Shown: positions 9,567 to 18,654 of the stretch, piece after piece
How positions within the stretch are numbered: position 1 is the first letter of the stretch
How the letters are laid out: each line of letters starts with the position of its first letter
NCBI RefSeq assembly: GCF_017114825.1
Contig: NZ_JADEVO010000009.1
Location: forward strand, 1 to 64,000
Direction: 5' to 3'
Length of the DNA: 64,000 bases
From: Pseudomonas gregormendelii
GTDB taxonomy: Bacteria; Pseudomonadota; Gammaproteobacteria; Pseudomonadales; Pseudomonadaceae
The notes under the pieces: generated by a model
What the model saw: the letters and a program-made list of their open reading frames with translations, nothing else
Database searches by the model: none
What the model was told of the DNA's origin: nothing
Translations under genes and position numbers: made by a program

Positions 9567-10348
9567 AAGTGAACCTTGACCAGGAAGCTGGTCACGCTCT
9601 GATCGGTTTTGAAGCCCTGGCTGTCTTCGATACCGTACTTGTTTTTCCAGTAGTCATACTCGACACCGACGTACAACTGCTTGGCACCCAGACTCAGGGC
9701 CTTGCCCAGGTCGTATTTGACTTGCGGATTGAAGTGCAGGTTGGCGTGGTATTCGCCTTTGTCGTTCACGTCGTTGTCGACCACCCAGTCCATGAAGCCG
9801 TCGATCAGCACGTCCGAGTCACCCACCGGGATGGTGTAGGACCAGGCCGGCGTGATCTGCCAGACATCGTCACCCGCACGGTCGCCTTCGGTGTGACGGT
9901 TATAGAAGTTCAACTGGAAGTAGTCGAAGCCGGGGATGGCCAGGTCAAAACCCGGACCGATCAGGTACGACTCGGTGTCGTCTTCGCCGAACTCATAGGT
10001 CATGGCCAGCAGCACGTCCTTGATCGGGCCGAACTCCAGCTTCTGGTTGAAAATCTTGTTGAACGACAAGCGCGGGCTGAATTCGCCGTAGTGAGTGTTC
10101 TTGCCGGCGAAAGAGTCTTCCTTGCCGTTGTAGAAAATCTTGTCGATGAAGAAGAAGTTGTCCCCGTATTTCCAGCCGTCGGCGTGTTCGAATGTCACGG
10201 TCTGCTGGATGCGCGGGTTGACCTGGAAGTCTTTGCCATACAGGTAAGTCAGGCTGTTGTCCTGCCACTGCAGCAAGTCGCCGGCCATGGCCTGGCCCCC
10301 GGCCAGCAACGATCCTGCCAGCATCAGGCTAGTGCACGTACGTTTCAT
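9563..10348 (-). CDS. Tsx/OmpK-family outer-membrane nucleoside-type channel (copy 1)
   Basis: A 261-residue protein with a cleavable signal peptide (MKRTCTSLMLAGSLLAGGQAMAG) and a body of alternating beta-strand sequence ending in FLVKVHF, with the terminal Phe required for outer-membrane insertion. The GDLLQWQDNSLTYLYGKDF opening and HADGWKYGDNFFFID block match the Tsx/OmpK nucleoside-specific channel family. The ATG at 10346-10348 follows GGGAGC. A paralogue lies immediately upstream at 10725-11510. The nearby purine/ureide genes make nucleoside, purine or ureide import a reasonable inference, not a demonstration. Confidence 0.87.
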   Translation of the reverse strand: MKRTCTSLMLAGSLLAGGQAMAGDLLQWQDNSLTYLYGKDFQVNPRIQQTVTFEHADGWKYGDNFFFIDKIFYNGKEDSFAGKNTHYGEFSPRLSFNKIFNQKLEFGPIKDVLLAMTYEFGEDDTESYLIGPGFDLAIPGFDYFQLNFYNRHTEGDRAGDDVWQITPAWSYTIPVGDSDVLIDGFMDWVVDNDVNDKGEYHANLHFNPQVKYDLGKALSLGAKQLYVGVEYDYWKNKYGIEDSQGFKTDQSVTSFLVKVHF

Positions 10349-10724
10349 TCGGTTGCTCCCAAAAAGTAGTGGTATCACGTTATTTTTTTAAGGTCGGCGC
10401 TCTGGTGTGGCGCCTTTTTCTTTAGCTGCAAAAAAATCATCCATTCGGTCAGCTTTATTGCTGTTAGCAAAAGCTGCGCCAAGGCTTTGCGAAAACCAAA
10501 AAACTCCCGCTCGGCTGCTCGAAAACAGTCGATTGAGAGTGGTTCGGGGATGCCTTGATACCGTCCAGAGCCGGGATAAGTTGGCTTTCTGGTCAGGATT
10601 TAAATCCGGGCTTTTTTTTAAAGTGGATTCAGGCGGCCGCGGAGAATACTGACTCCTTGGCCAGGTCTCAAGTGCCCCGCAACAGCGCACCGACGACAGG
10701 TTTGGGGCACGGTTGCGGGTCATC
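10349..10724. other. Gap between the two Tsx paralogues
   Basis: These 376 bases hold no convincing gene. A short hairpin (GGCGC, nine-base loop, GCGCC) followed by TTTTTC at 10396-10419 would read as a terminator only for plus-strand transcription, for which I see no source gene. The promoter of copy 1 is expected here, but I cannot single out -35/-10 boxes with confidence. An 83% purine/pyrimidine skewed stretch is not apparent. Confidence 0.4.
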
Positions 10725-11510
10725 TTAGAAGTGCACCTTCACCAGCAGGCTGGTGGTGTTTTCATTGGTGTCGAAATTGGCGCTGTTTTCGATGCCGTAC
10801 TTGTCTTTCCAGTAGCTGTATTCGATGCCGACGTACACCTGTTTCTCCCGCCAACCCATGGACTTGCCCAGGTCGTACTTGATCTGCGGGTTGAAGTGCA
10901 CGTTGGCGTGATAAGTGCCACGGGCGTTCTGGTCGTTATCCACCACCCAGTCCAGGTAGCCGTCGATCAGTACACTCGAATTGCCGAGTGGAAGGGTGTA
11001 GGACCAGGCCGGGCTGACTTGCCAGACATCGCTGCCGGGGCGCGAGCCTTCGGTCTGGCGATAATACAAATTCAAGGTGAAGAAGTTGAAGCCCGGTATT
11101 GCGAGGTTAAAACCGGGGCCGATCAGGTAGGCCTCGCTGTCGTCTTCGCCATTCTCGTAGGTCATGGCCAGCAACACGTCCTTGATCGGGCCGAATTCGA
11201 AGCGTCGGTCAAGGATCTTGCCCAGGGACAGTCGCGGGCTGAACTCGCCGTAATAGGCGTGAACGCCTTTGTTGCGGTCTTGCTCGCCGTTGTAGTAGGT
11301 GCTGTCGATGAACATGAAGTTGTCGCCGTACTTCCAGCCATCGGCGTGCTCGAATGTCACCGTCTGCTGGATCGACGGGTTGACCGCAAAGTCCTTGCCA
11401 TAGAGATAGCTCAGGCTGTTGGTCTGCCACAGCAACAAGTCGCCGGCCATGACCTGGCCAGTGGTCAGCAGGGCGGCGCCCAGCAGCAGGTTTTTCTGAG
11501 TCCGGATCAT
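10725..11510 (-). CDS. Tsx/OmpK-family outer-membrane nucleoside-type channel (copy 2)
   Basis: A 261-residue paralogue of the adjacent channel, with identical length and the same order of motifs: signal peptide ending in GQVMAG, GDLLLWQTNSLSYLYGKDF, HADGWKYGDNFMFID, and terminal LLVKVHF. Differences are spread along the protein, so the duplication is not recent. The ATG at 11508-11510 follows GGAGCACC. It is downstream of, and in the same direction as, the uacT-like permease and puuD, which suggests an outer-membrane step for the same substrates. The frame is open further upstream but that part crosses a REP element. Confidence 0.87.
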   Translation of the reverse strand: MIRTQKNLLLGAALLTTGQVMAGDLLLWQTNSLSYLYGKDFAVNPSIQQTVTFEHADGWKYGDNFMFIDSTYYNGEQDRNKGVHAYYGEFSPRLSLGKILDRRFEFGPIKDVLLAMTYENGEDDSEAYLIGPGFNLAIPGFNFFTLNLYYRQTEGSRPGSDVWQVSPAWSYTLPLGNSSVLIDGYLDWVVDNDQNARGTYHANVHFNPQIKYDLGKSMGWREKQVYVGIEYSYWKDKYGIENSANFDTNENTTSLLVKVHF

Positions 11511-11560
11511 CTGGTGCTCCTTCTTGTTTTTATTGTTCAAGGCACGGGGGCTCCAACCCT

Positions 11561-11646
11561 GTGGGAGTGAGCCTGCTCGCGATGGCGGTGTATCAGTCAA
11601 TGAAGTGTTGATTCCGATAACGTCATCGCGAGCAGGCTCGCTTCCA
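11561..11646. repeat. REP-like inverted pair between channel and permease genes
   Basis: Opposed GTGGGAGTGAGCCTGCTCGCG-type units separate the copy 2 channel gene from the upstream uracil-xanthine permease, making simple read-through between them less certain. Confidence 0.8.
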
Positions 11647-11670
11647 CCTGGCGGGGCGTGTACTTATTTG

Positions 11671-13023
11671 TCAGTGCGCGTGGCAGTCGTTGATGGCGGC
11701 GCGTTCCTTGCCGCCGAGGATGTTGAACAGCAGGTTCAGCGACAGCGCGCTCAACGTCGCCATCGCGATTCCGCTGTGGGTGATCGGGCTCATCCACAAG
11801 GGCAGGTGGGCGAAAAACTCCGGCCGCACCACCGGGATCAACCCCATGCCGATGCTCACCGCCACCAGCAACTGGTTGCGACGGTCACCGATGTCGGCTT
11901 CCTGCAGAATCTTGATCCCGGTGGCCGCAACCATGCCGAACATGGCAATGGCTGCACCGCCCAATACCGCCGGTGGAATCGACGCCACCAGAAACGCCGC
12001 TTTGGGCAGCAGGCTCAGCACGATCAGCAAGCCGCCGGCGACGATGGTGACCGAGCGGCAGCGTACGCCGGTCATCTGCACCAGGCCGATGTTCTGGGCG
12101 AACGAGGAGTGGGTGAAGGTGTTGAAGAAACCGGCAAAGAATGAAGCACCGGCGTCACATAACAGGCCGCGGCGCAGCATCCGCGGGCAAACTTCCTGCC
12201 CGGTGATCTTGCCCAGGGCGAGAAACATGCCGGTGGACTCGACGAAGATGATCACCACCACCAGGCACATGGACAGGATCGGTGCGAGCTCGAATTTCGG
12301 CATGCCGAAATGCAGCGGGGTGACGATCTGTACCCAGGGCGCCTGGGCCATGCCGCTGAGGTCGACCATGCCGATCAGGCCGCAGATCACATAACCCAGG
12401 CACATGCCGATCAGCACCGAGATATTGACCCAGAAGCCGCGCATGAAACGGTGCACCAGCAAAATGGTGCCCAGCACCAGGGCGGCGATGGCCAGGTAGA
12501 TCGGTGAGCCGAATTGCGCCGCGCCGGCGCCACCGCCGGCCCAATTGACGGCCACGGGGAACAGCGACAAACCGATTGAGGTGATGACCGTGCCGGTTAC
12601 CAGGGGCGGGAAAAAACGTACGACCCTGGACATGAACGGCGCGATGATCATGCCGAAGAAGCCCGCGGCAATGGTCGCGCCGAAAATGCCTTGCAGGCCG
12701 ATGCCAGGCATTCCTGCCATGGCAACCATGCTGCCCACGGCGGCAAAGCTGGCGCCCATCATCACCGGCATGCGGATGCCCATCGGGCCGATGCCCAGGG
12801 ACTGCACGATGGTGGCGATGCCGGCAACCAGCAGGTCGGCGTTGATCAGGAAAGCGATTTCTTCGCGACTCAGGCCTGCGGCCTGTCCGATGATCAGCGG
12901 CACCGCAATGGCGCCACCGTACATCAGCAGAACGTGCTGCAGTCCAACCAGGATCAGTTGCAACAGGGGCAAACGCTGAATAGCGGGTGCGTCGGGGATG
13001 CGCGCTTCGGATAGCTCGGACAT
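11671..13023 (-). CDS. uacT: NCS2-family urate/xanthine permease (UacT-like)
   Basis: A 450-residue polytopic membrane protein of the nucleobase-ascorbate transporter family. It carries the NAT signature QNIGLVQMTGV, with Gly after Thr as in bacterial urate/xanthine carriers such as YgfU, and an EST motif (FVESTGMF) in the substrate-binding helix. It should import urate or xanthine by proton symport. The ATG at 13021-13023 is preceded by CCGAGGTG. Placement directly after puuD in the same direction supports urate as the physiological substrate. Confidence 0.88.
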   Translation of the reverse strand: MSELSEARIPDAPAIQRLPLLQLILVGLQHVLLMYGGAIAVPLIIGQAAGLSREEIAFLINADLLVAGIATIVQSLGIGPMGIRMPVMMGASFAAVGSMVAMAGMPGIGLQGIFGATIAAGFFGMIIAPFMSRVVRFFPPLVTGTVITSIGLSLFPVAVNWAGGGAGAAQFGSPIYLAIAALVLGTILLVHRFMRGFWVNISVLIGMCLGYVICGLIGMVDLSGMAQAPWVQIVTPLHFGMPKFELAPILSMCLVVVIIFVESTGMFLALGKITGQEVCPRMLRRGLLCDAGASFFAGFFNTFTHSSFAQNIGLVQMTGVRCRSVTIVAGGLLIVLSLLPKAAFLVASIPPAVLGGAAIAMFGMVAATGIKILQEADIGDRRNQLLVAVSIGMGLIPVVRPEFFAHLPLWMSPITHSGIAMATLSALSLNLLFNILGGKERAAINDCHAH

Positions 13024-13087
13024 GCAACACCTCGGATCTTTTTTATTCTTGTGATTTTGTGCATCAGGTCGACCGTGCGGCGGCCAA

Positions 13088-13151
13088 TCGCGGGCAAGCC
13101 TTGCTCCTACAGAATTCCTGGGAATCCAGTGGGAGCAAGGCTTGCTCGCGA
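13088..13151. repeat. REP-like inverted pair downstream of puuD
   Basis: Inverted units (CGCGGGCAAGCCTTGCTCCTAC and its GTGGGAGC-type partner) lie in the 141-base gap between puuD and the permease gene. Confidence 0.75.
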
Positions 13152-13164
13152 TGCTTTTCAGCGG

Positions 13165-14463
13165 TTAATTGGTCTGGGCTCCCTGCACGATCCAAGCACC
13201 AATCAGGTCACGTTCCTGCTGGGTCATCTGGGTGATGTTGCCCAGTGGCATGATCTGGCTGGCGACCGCTTGCGCCTGGATACGCGAGGCGTTCTGGCGG
13301 ATCTGGTCGGGGGTGTCGAACATCACGCCAGCCGGTGCGGCACTGAACAGCGGGCTGGTCGGCTTGGCGGAATGGCAAACCGTGCAGCGTTCCTGGATCA
13401 CGTTGTGCACCTTGTCAAAACCCGGGCCGGCATTCGCTGCCTGGGTCGGTGCCGTTGCAGGAGCCGTCGCGGGTGCAGCTTCAACCGGCTTCTTGTCACC
13501 GCCCAGGGCGGTTTCCGGCAGTGGCTGGTACTCGATGGCGGCCTTGGCGACTTCAGGCGCGCTGGACATCGGCTTCGGACCGGACACATAGGCCAGGCAA
13601 ATCATGCCCACCGCTGCCACCGGCAGGGTCCAGGCAAATTTGTGGCTGTCGTGACGGGTGTTGAAGTAGTGACGCACCAGCACTGCCAGTACCGCGATCC
13701 CGGCCAGGATCAGCCAGTTGTACTGGCTGCCATAGGTGCTCGGGAAGTGGTTGCTGATCATGATGAACAGCACGGGCAAGGTGAAGTAGTTGTTGTGCCG
13801 TGAGCGCAGCAGGCCTTTGGCCGGCAGTGCCGGATCGGGCGTGCGGTTCTCGGCAATCGCCGCCACCAGCGCACGTTGTGCTGGCATGATGATGCGGAAC
13901 ACGTTGCCGACCATGATGGTGCCGATGATCGCGCCGACGTGCAGGTAAGCACCACGACCGCTGAACACTTTACTGAAGCCGTAGGCGGCGCCAATGATCA
14001 GCACGAACAGAATGAAACCCAGCAGCGCAGGGCGCTTGCCCAGGGCCGAGTCGCAGAGGAAGGAGTAGACGAACCAGCCAACGAACAGCGAGCCGATGCC
14101 CAACAGAACGCCTTCAGGACCGGTCAGGCTGCTGCCGGGAGCCAGCAGGTAGAGCGTCGGGTTGGAGTAGAACACCACGCACAGCAGCGCGATCCCCGAC
14201 ATCCAGGTGAAGTAGGCTTCCCATTTGAACCAGTGCAGGTTGTCCGGCATGGTTGGTGGAGCCAGTTTGTATTTTTCCAGGTGGTAGATACCGCCGCCAT
14301 GGATCGCCCACAAATCACCGGCCAGACCACTTTTTGGGTTGACCCGATTGAGGTTGTTCTCCAGCCAGACGAAATAGAACGACGCACCGATCCAGGCCAC
14401 GCCAGTAATCATGTGAACCCAGCGCACGCTCAGGTTCAGCCATTCCAACAGATGTGCTTCCAC
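13165..14463 (-). CDS. puuD: Membrane-bound urate oxidase with C-terminal cytochrome c domain (PuuD)
   Basis: A 432-residue protein: an N-terminal region with about eight hydrophobic helices (opening HLLEWLNLSVRWVHMITG), an Ala/Pro-rich linker, and a C-terminal cytochrome c domain. The haem site is CTVCH at residues 360-364, with a likely axial Met around residue 405 (QIMPLG). PuuD oxidises urate to 5-hydroxyisourate and passes electrons to the respiratory chain rather than making hydrogen peroxide as soluble uricase does. The start is GTG at 14461-14463 after GAGAGG. It lies between allA and the urate permease in the ureide cluster. Confidence 0.95.
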   Translation of the reverse strand: MEAHLLEWLNLSVRWVHMITGVAWIGASFYFVWLENNLNRVNPKSGLAGDLWAIHGGGIYHLEKYKLAPPTMPDNLHWFKWEAYFTWMSGIALLCVVFYSNPTLYLLAPGSSLTGPEGVLLGIGSLFVGWFVYSFLCDSALGKRPALLGFILFVLIIGAAYGFSKVFSGRGAYLHVGAIIGTIMVGNVFRIIMPAQRALVAAIAENRTPDPALPAKGLLRSRHNNYFTLPVLFIMISNHFPSTYGSQYNWLILAGIAVLAVLVRHYFNTRHDSHKFAWTLPVAAVGMICLAYVSGPKPMSSAPEVAKAAIEYQPLPETALGGDKKPVEAAPATAPATAPTQAANAGPGFDKVHNVIQERCTVCHSAKPTSPLFSAAPAGVMFDTPDQIRQNASRIQAQAVASQIMPLGNITQMTQQERDLIGAWIVQGAQTN

Positions 14464-14513
14464 AGTCTTTACCTCTCGCCTGTCACTCTGTATTCGAGTG
14501 ATCAGACCTTCTC

Positions 14514-15017
14514 TTATTGGTGGGGGGCGAGGATCAAACGCTCATCCTCTTTGAAAAAATGCTCATCGCAGTTATTGCCTGTGCCACTGCGATCAACCAC
14601 CAGGAAGTCATCCCGCTTTTCGATCGTCAGCACCGGATGGTGCCAAACGCCGCGATGGTAATTAATGCCCTGCCTGCCGTTGGTGACGAAGGCGCGGACC
14701 AAGCCTGATACAGGTTCATCGCCAACTGGCGCGACCACGATCAGAAAGGGGTTGCCGAGCAGCGGAATGAAAGCCTGGCTGCCCAGCGGATGGCGCTCCA
14801 GCATGCAAACGGTCAGTGGCATGTCCTGCGCGTCGGCGCGGAAGATGCTGATGATGGCGTTGTCCTCAGGCGTAGCGGTTTCAACCGTCGCCAGTTTATG
14901 GAAGCGCATGGTCGAACCGTTGTTGATCATGAAGTGATCGCTGCCGTCGGTTTCAATGACGTCACCGAAAGGGGCGAAGGCTTCTTTGGTCAGCGGTTCA
15001 ATCGTCAGTGTGCGCAT
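14514..15017 (-). CDS. allA: Ureidoglycolate lyase
   Basis: A 167-residue AllA-family protein, recognisable from its opening TLTIEPLTKEAFAPFGDVIE and the later NYHRGVWHHPVL block, which carries active-site His residues of this cupin-like fold. It cleaves ureidoglycolate to glyoxylate and urea, the last step of the pathway encoded here. I chose the ATG at 15015-15017; the open frame extends upstream into a REP element and lacks family sequence there. It is between alc and puuD in the same direction. Confidence 0.94.
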   Translation of the reverse strand: MRTLTIEPLTKEAFAPFGDVIETDGSDHFMINNGSTMRFHKLATVETATPEDNAIISIFRADAQDMPLTVCMLERHPLGSQAFIPLLGNPFLIVVAPVGDEPVSGLVRAFVTNGRQGINYHRGVWHHPVLTIEKRDDFLVVDRSGTGNNCDEHFFKEDERLILAPHQ

Positions 15018-15057
15018 GCTGTTCTTTTCCGAATTCTGTGTTGTTGGTTCTGTTGCT

Positions 15058-15123
15058 ATCGCCAGCAGGCTGGCTCCCACAGGGGAATGCATTGCCAATG
15101 TGGGAGCCAGCCTGCTGGCGATT
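15058..15123. repeat. REP-like inverted pair between alc and allA
   Basis: A compact palindrome (ATCGCCAGCAGGCTGGCTCC and complement) separates the two genes. Its presence inside the ureide gene run means one uninterrupted message cannot be assumed. Confidence 0.8.
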
Positions 15124-15134
15124 GGGTTCAGCGC

Positions 15135-16130
15135 TTATTTAGCGACCTTGCCCAATACTCGCAGGCGGCTCACACCACCGTCCGGGAACACGTTCAGGCG
15201 GATGTGGGTGATTGGCCCCAGTGCCTTGATCTGCTCGGCGAAGGTGTGCTCGGCGTGCATTTCCAGCTTCTGCGCCGGCAACAGCTCACGCCAGAACAGC
15301 GACTGGGTTTCGATCTGGCTGTCGGTACCGCCTTTCACGAACGCGCCCTGGATGGAGCAGGTGTCCGGGTAGTTGCCCTTGAAGTGCAGGGTGTCGACGA
15401 TGATTTTTTCGATCTCGCCCGGATGACCCAGCGCGACGATGACCCAGTCATTGCCCGGGGTACGACGACGTGCGGTTTCCCAGCCGTCGCCCATGTTGAT
15501 GCCACGGCCCGGGTTCAGGATGTTGCTCATGCGACCGAAGTGTTCGTCGGAGCAGGCGAGGGCGCGGCCGCCGTTCAGGGCTGCAGCCAGGTCAACTTGC
15601 TCGTTGTCGCCCACGGCCGACCAGTCGCGGAACGGAATGCCGTACACGCGCAGTCGAGCCACACCACCGTCCGGGTAGATGTTGAAACGCAGGTGGCTGA
15701 ACGACTGGTCGTTGCTGATTTCGTGGTAGTGATGGCTGTTGCCCTGCAGCTCGACGGCCGACAGCACTTCAGTCCACTGGGTGTTGTCGTCTGGTTCGCC
15801 CGAGGCCAGGAAGCAGGCTTCCAGGGACGCCGATGGCGGGAAGTTGCCGGTGAAGAATGAAGTGTCGATGTCCACGCCCTTGATCGAACCTGGTACACCC
15901 AGGCGGATCACAGCGCTGTCGTAACCTTCGAAACGCTTGCGGCGCGACTCCCAGCCGTCCATCCACTTGCCGTTGTCATCGAACACGCCCTCCTTCCATA
16001 CGGCCGGGGTCGGTTGGAACAGACGATTGGCGTCTGCGAACCAGTCATCGGTGACCGAGATGATCTTGGTGCCCAGGCGGGCATCGGCCAGGTTGACGAA
16101 CTTCTCGAAAGGTACGGCGTAAGCTTTCAT
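15135..16130 (-). CDS. alc: Allantoicase
   Basis: A 331-residue protein made of two related halves of about 160 residues. Each half has a WETRRKRFEG- or [14 protein letters not shown] segment and a [17 protein letters not shown] or [19 protein letters not shown] segment, the hallmark duplicated allantoicase repeat (jelly-roll). It hydrolyses allantoate to ureidoglycolate and urea in the cytoplasm. The ATG at 16128-16130 is the natural family start. It follows uraD by 89 bases. Confidence 0.96.
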   Translation of the reverse strand: MKAYAVPFEKFVNLADARLGTKIISVTDDWFADANRLFQPTPAVWKEGVFDDNGKWMDGWESRRKRFEGYDSAVIRLGVPGSIKGVDIDTSFFTGNFPPSASLEACFLASGEPDDNTQWTEVLSAVELQGNSHHYHEISNDQSFSHLRFNIYPDGGVARLRVYGIPFRDWSAVGDNEQVDLAAALNGGRALACSDEHFGRMSNILNPGRGINMGDGWETARRRTPGNDWVIVALGHPGEIEKIIVDTLHFKGNYPDTCSIQGAFVKGGTDSQIETQSLFWRELLPAQKLEMHAEHTFAEQIKALGPITHIRLNVFPDGGVSRLRVLGKVAK

Positions 16131-16219
16131 TCTTCTTGTCTGCCTTTAATAAGTTGGCTTGGGATGCTTGCAAGGCCCCGGGTGTCATTTGCGTTTGAGA
16201 ACACCTGGGCCAGGCTCGC

Positions 16220-16735
16220 TTATAGGGTCAGTAATCGGAACAGGGCGATCTTGTTGATCTCCGCCAGCGCGCACTTGAATTCGGTGTCGACCGAGTTGTT
16301 GATGCGCGTTTCGAACGCCGCGAGGATCTGATGCCGGTTGCTGCCTTTTACCGCCATGATGAAGGGAAACTTGAACTTGGCTTTGTAGGCGTCGTTCAGC
16401 TCGGTGAAGCGAGAAAACTCTTCTGCCGTGCATTGGTGAATACCGGCGCCAGCCTGTTCATTGGTGCTGGCTTCGGTCAGCTGGCCCTGGACGGCAGCTT
16501 TGCCGGCCAGGTCCGGGTGAGCGTTGATCAATGCCAGCTGGCTGGCGTGATCGGCGCTCAACAGGATGTCGCTCATGCGCTGGTGCAGGGTTTCGATCTG
16601 GTCGATCGAGGCGTCCTGGCCCAGGTCAAAGGCCTTCTCGGCCACCCATGGCGAATGTTCGTAGATGTCGGCAAAGGCTTTGACGAAGGCGTCGCGGCTC
16701 AGGGTCGAGGGTTTGAGAGTTTGAAAAGTGCTCAT
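16220..16735 (-). CDS. uraD: OHCU decarboxylase
   Basis: A 171-residue protein with the conserved FVKAFADIYEHSPWVAEKAF opening, the AHPDLAGK motif bearing the catalytic His, and the C-terminal FPFIMAVKG and INNSV segments. It decarboxylates 2-oxo-4-hydroxy-4-carboxy-5-ureidoimidazoline to S-allantoin. The ATG at 16733-16735 overlaps the puuE stop (ATGA), so the two are translationally coupled. Confidence 0.95.
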   Translation of the reverse strand: MSTFQTLKPSTLSRDAFVKAFADIYEHSPWVAEKAFDLGQDASIDQIETLHQRMSDILLSADHASQLALINAHPDLAGKAAVQGQLTEASTNEQAGAGIHQCTAEEFSRFTELNDAYKAKFKFPFIMAVKGSNRHQILAAFETRINNSVDTEFKCALAEINKIALFRLLTL

Positions 16736-17658
16736 TTTGCAGGCCCTTGGTACGGGTGGGTTTCGTGCCAGTGGCGAGCGATGTCGACGCGACGGCTGAA
16801 CCACACCTGTTCATGACTTTTAGCGTATTCGATAAAGCGTTTGAGCGAAGCCAGACGCGCTGGACGGCCGATCAAGCGGCAGTGCAGGCCGATGGAGAGC
16901 ATTTTCGGTGCTTCGGCGCCTTCGGCGTACAGCACATCGAACGCGTCTTTGAGGTATTCGAAGAAATCATCGCCCTTGTTGAAGCCCTGGACCTGGGTGA
17001 AGCGCATGTCGTTGGTGTCCAGGGTGTAAGGGATCACCAGGTGCGGCTTGCCGGTCGGATTGTTCGGTTCCCAGTAGGGCAGGTCATCGTCGTAGGTGTC
17101 ACAGTCGTAAAGGAAACCACCTTCTTCCATGACCAGGCGCCGGGTGTTCGGGCCGGTGCGGCCGGTGTACCAGCCCAGTGGGCGTTCACCGGTGATCTCG
17201 GTGAGCACGCGGATCGCTTCGAGCATGTGCTCGCGTTCCTGGGCCTCATCCATGTACTGGTAGTCGATCCAGCGATAGCCGTGACTGCAGATTTCGTGGC
17301 CGGCATCGACCATGGCGCGGATCACGTCCGGGTGACGCTGGGCGGCCATGGCCACCGCGAAGATCGTCAGCGGAATGTCGAATTCCTTGAACAGTTTCAG
17401 GATCCGCCAGACGCCGGCGCGGCTGCCATACTCGTAAAGCGATTCCATGCTCATGTTGCGCTCGCCTTGCAGCGGCTGCGCCGAGACCATTTCCGAGAGG
17501 AACGCTTCAGACTCTTTATCGCCATGCAGAATGTTGCGCTCGCCACCTTCTTCGTAGTTGAGTACGAAGGACAAGGCGATGCGGGCATTGCCCGGCCAGT
17601 GTGGGTGCGGAGGGTTACTGCCGTAACCGACCAGGTCGCGTGGGTAGTCAGCGCTCAC
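16732..17658 (-). CDS. puuE: Allantoinase PuuE (polysaccharide-deacetylase fold)
   Basis: A 308-residue protein of the NodB/polysaccharide-deacetylase superfamily with PuuE signatures: YPRDLVGYG at the N-terminus, FVLNYEEGGERN, and the HEICSHGYRWIDY block. It hydrolyses allantoin to allantoate and is unrelated to the amidohydrolase allantoinases. I place the start at GTG 17656-17658, giving VSADYPRDL, because GGAAG lies upstream and the length matches the family. The open frame continues 19 codons further. It is the first gene of the leftward ureide run and faces uraH across a regulated intergenic region. Confidence 0.94.
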   Translation of the reverse strand: MSADYPRDLVGYGSNPPHPHWPGNARIALSFVLNYEEGGERNILHGDKESEAFLSEMVSAQPLQGERNMSMESLYEYGSRAGVWRILKLFKEFDIPLTIFAVAMAAQRHPDVIRAMVDAGHEICSHGYRWIDYQYMDEAQEREHMLEAIRVLTEITGERPLGWYTGRTGPNTRRLVMEEGGFLYDCDTYDDDLPYWEPNNPTGKPHLVIPYTLDTNDMRFTQVQGFNKGDDFFEYLKDAFDVLYAEGAEAPKMLSIGLHCRLIGRPARLASLKRFIEYAKSHEQVWFSRRVDIARHWHETHPYQGPAK

Positions 17659-17741
17659 TGCAGTCTTCCTTCTTGTTCGTTGACAGGTTGTGTGGCGGCC
17701 TGGCGATGGAATCACAGGCTGGCGTCACAGCGATGGGATGA

Positions 17742-17751
17742 TTGTATACAA
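17742..17751. promoter_or_regulatory. Putative operator TTGTATACAA upstream of puuE
   Basis: A perfect 10-base palindrome 84 bases upstream of the puuE GTG. The same motif, with one central change, occurs at 17937-17946 and 20833-20842 in front of other purine genes. Confidence 0.6.
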
Positions 17752-17936
17752 CTTTATATCCACATTGTAAGTCTGAATTTTCGCATTTTTCACTCGCTGT
17801 CATCTTGCAGTGGTAGTGCAAGAAACCTGCCTGAATGGTCAGCTAATGGATCGAAGGTCCTGAGGTGGCCTGCCGAGCAGGCAGATACAGCACTGATCGG
17901 CAGTGGGCAGGAGTGACACGAAAAATGTCGTTTTTA

Positions 17937-17946
17937 TTGTGTACAA
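17937..17946. promoter_or_regulatory. Putative operator TTGTGTACAA upstream of uraH
   Basis: A near-palindrome, extended to ATTGTGTACAAT at 17936-17947, located 130 bases upstream of uraH in the same 418-base divergent region as the puuE-side copy. No gene was found in 17659-18076, which is otherwise a plain two-way promoter region. Confidence 0.55.
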
Positions 17947-18076
17947 TTTTTTTGAAAAGTGTCTTAATCAGTTCCTCGCCGCAGCGTTTCGTGCTCCGAA
18001 TCGGTGCGGTCTCCTTTTTAACTGACTTCGGGAGGCGCGAGGCCTGACGGTTCGATACCGCAGGCGCGCAGAATCA

Positions 18077-18430
18077 ATGGGACGTTTGACTACTCACGTT
18101 TTGGACGCAGCACACGGTTGCCCGGGCAGCTCGATCAAGGTCGAGCTCTACCGCGTTGAAGGCTCGCAGCTGGAATTGGTCGCCAGCGCGATAACCAACA
18201 GCGACGGGCGGGTCGATGCACCGCTGCTGCAAGGCGATGACTACCGTACCGGGGTTTATCAGGTGCAATTTCATGCAGGCGACTACTACCGCGCCCGTGG
18301 CGTGCAGTTGCCGGAGCCAGCGTTTCTGGACGTCGTGGTGTTGCGGTTTGGCATCTCTGCCGAGCAGGATCACTACCACGTACCGCTGCTGATCTCGCCG
18401 TACAGCTATTCCACGTATCGCGGCAGCTGA
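18077..18430 (+). CDS. uraH: 5-Hydroxyisourate hydrolase (transthyretin-like)
   Basis: A 117-residue transthyretin-related protein with the active-site opening THVLDAAHG, an internal SDGRVDAPLL turn with the conserved Arg, the late HYHVPLLISP segment and the diagnostic C-terminal tetrapeptide YRGS. It converts 5-hydroxyisourate to OHCU, bridging PuuD and UraD. It is the only pathway gene on the plus strand and has its own terminator at 18490-18516. Confidence 0.97.
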   Translation: MGRLTTHVLDAAHGCPGSSIKVELYRVEGSQLELVASAITNSDGRVDAPLLQGDDYRTGVYQVQFHAGDYYRARGVQLPEPAFLDVVVLRFGISAEQDHYHVPLLISPYSYSTYRGS

Positions 18431-18489
18431 TCCCCCAAGCAGCTGCCCCAACCGGGAAGCGACTGCGCATATAGCTTCTTTGGTCTTTC

Positions 18490-18516
18490 GCCCGCTCACA
18501 CTGCGGGCTTTTTTTT
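18490..18516 (+). terminator. Rho-independent terminator of uraH
   Basis: GCCCGC, a seven-base loop, GCGGGC and eight T residues, 60 bases after the uraH stop. Confidence 0.9.
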
Positions 18517-18654
18517 GCCTGCTGGAAAGTCAAAAGAGCACCACAATCCACTGTGGGAGCGGGGTTGCCCGCGATGAGGCCCCAACAGGCAACATCACCT
18601 CCAGATCGTCCGAAGGCTCGGGCCGCGTTCGGACGATCTTTTGATTTTGCCTTG

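Noticed and set aside
10396..10652. Small RNA or plus-strand gene between the Tsx copies
   Set aside because: Only one weak terminator-like hairpin is seen and no promoter or coding pattern accompanies it.
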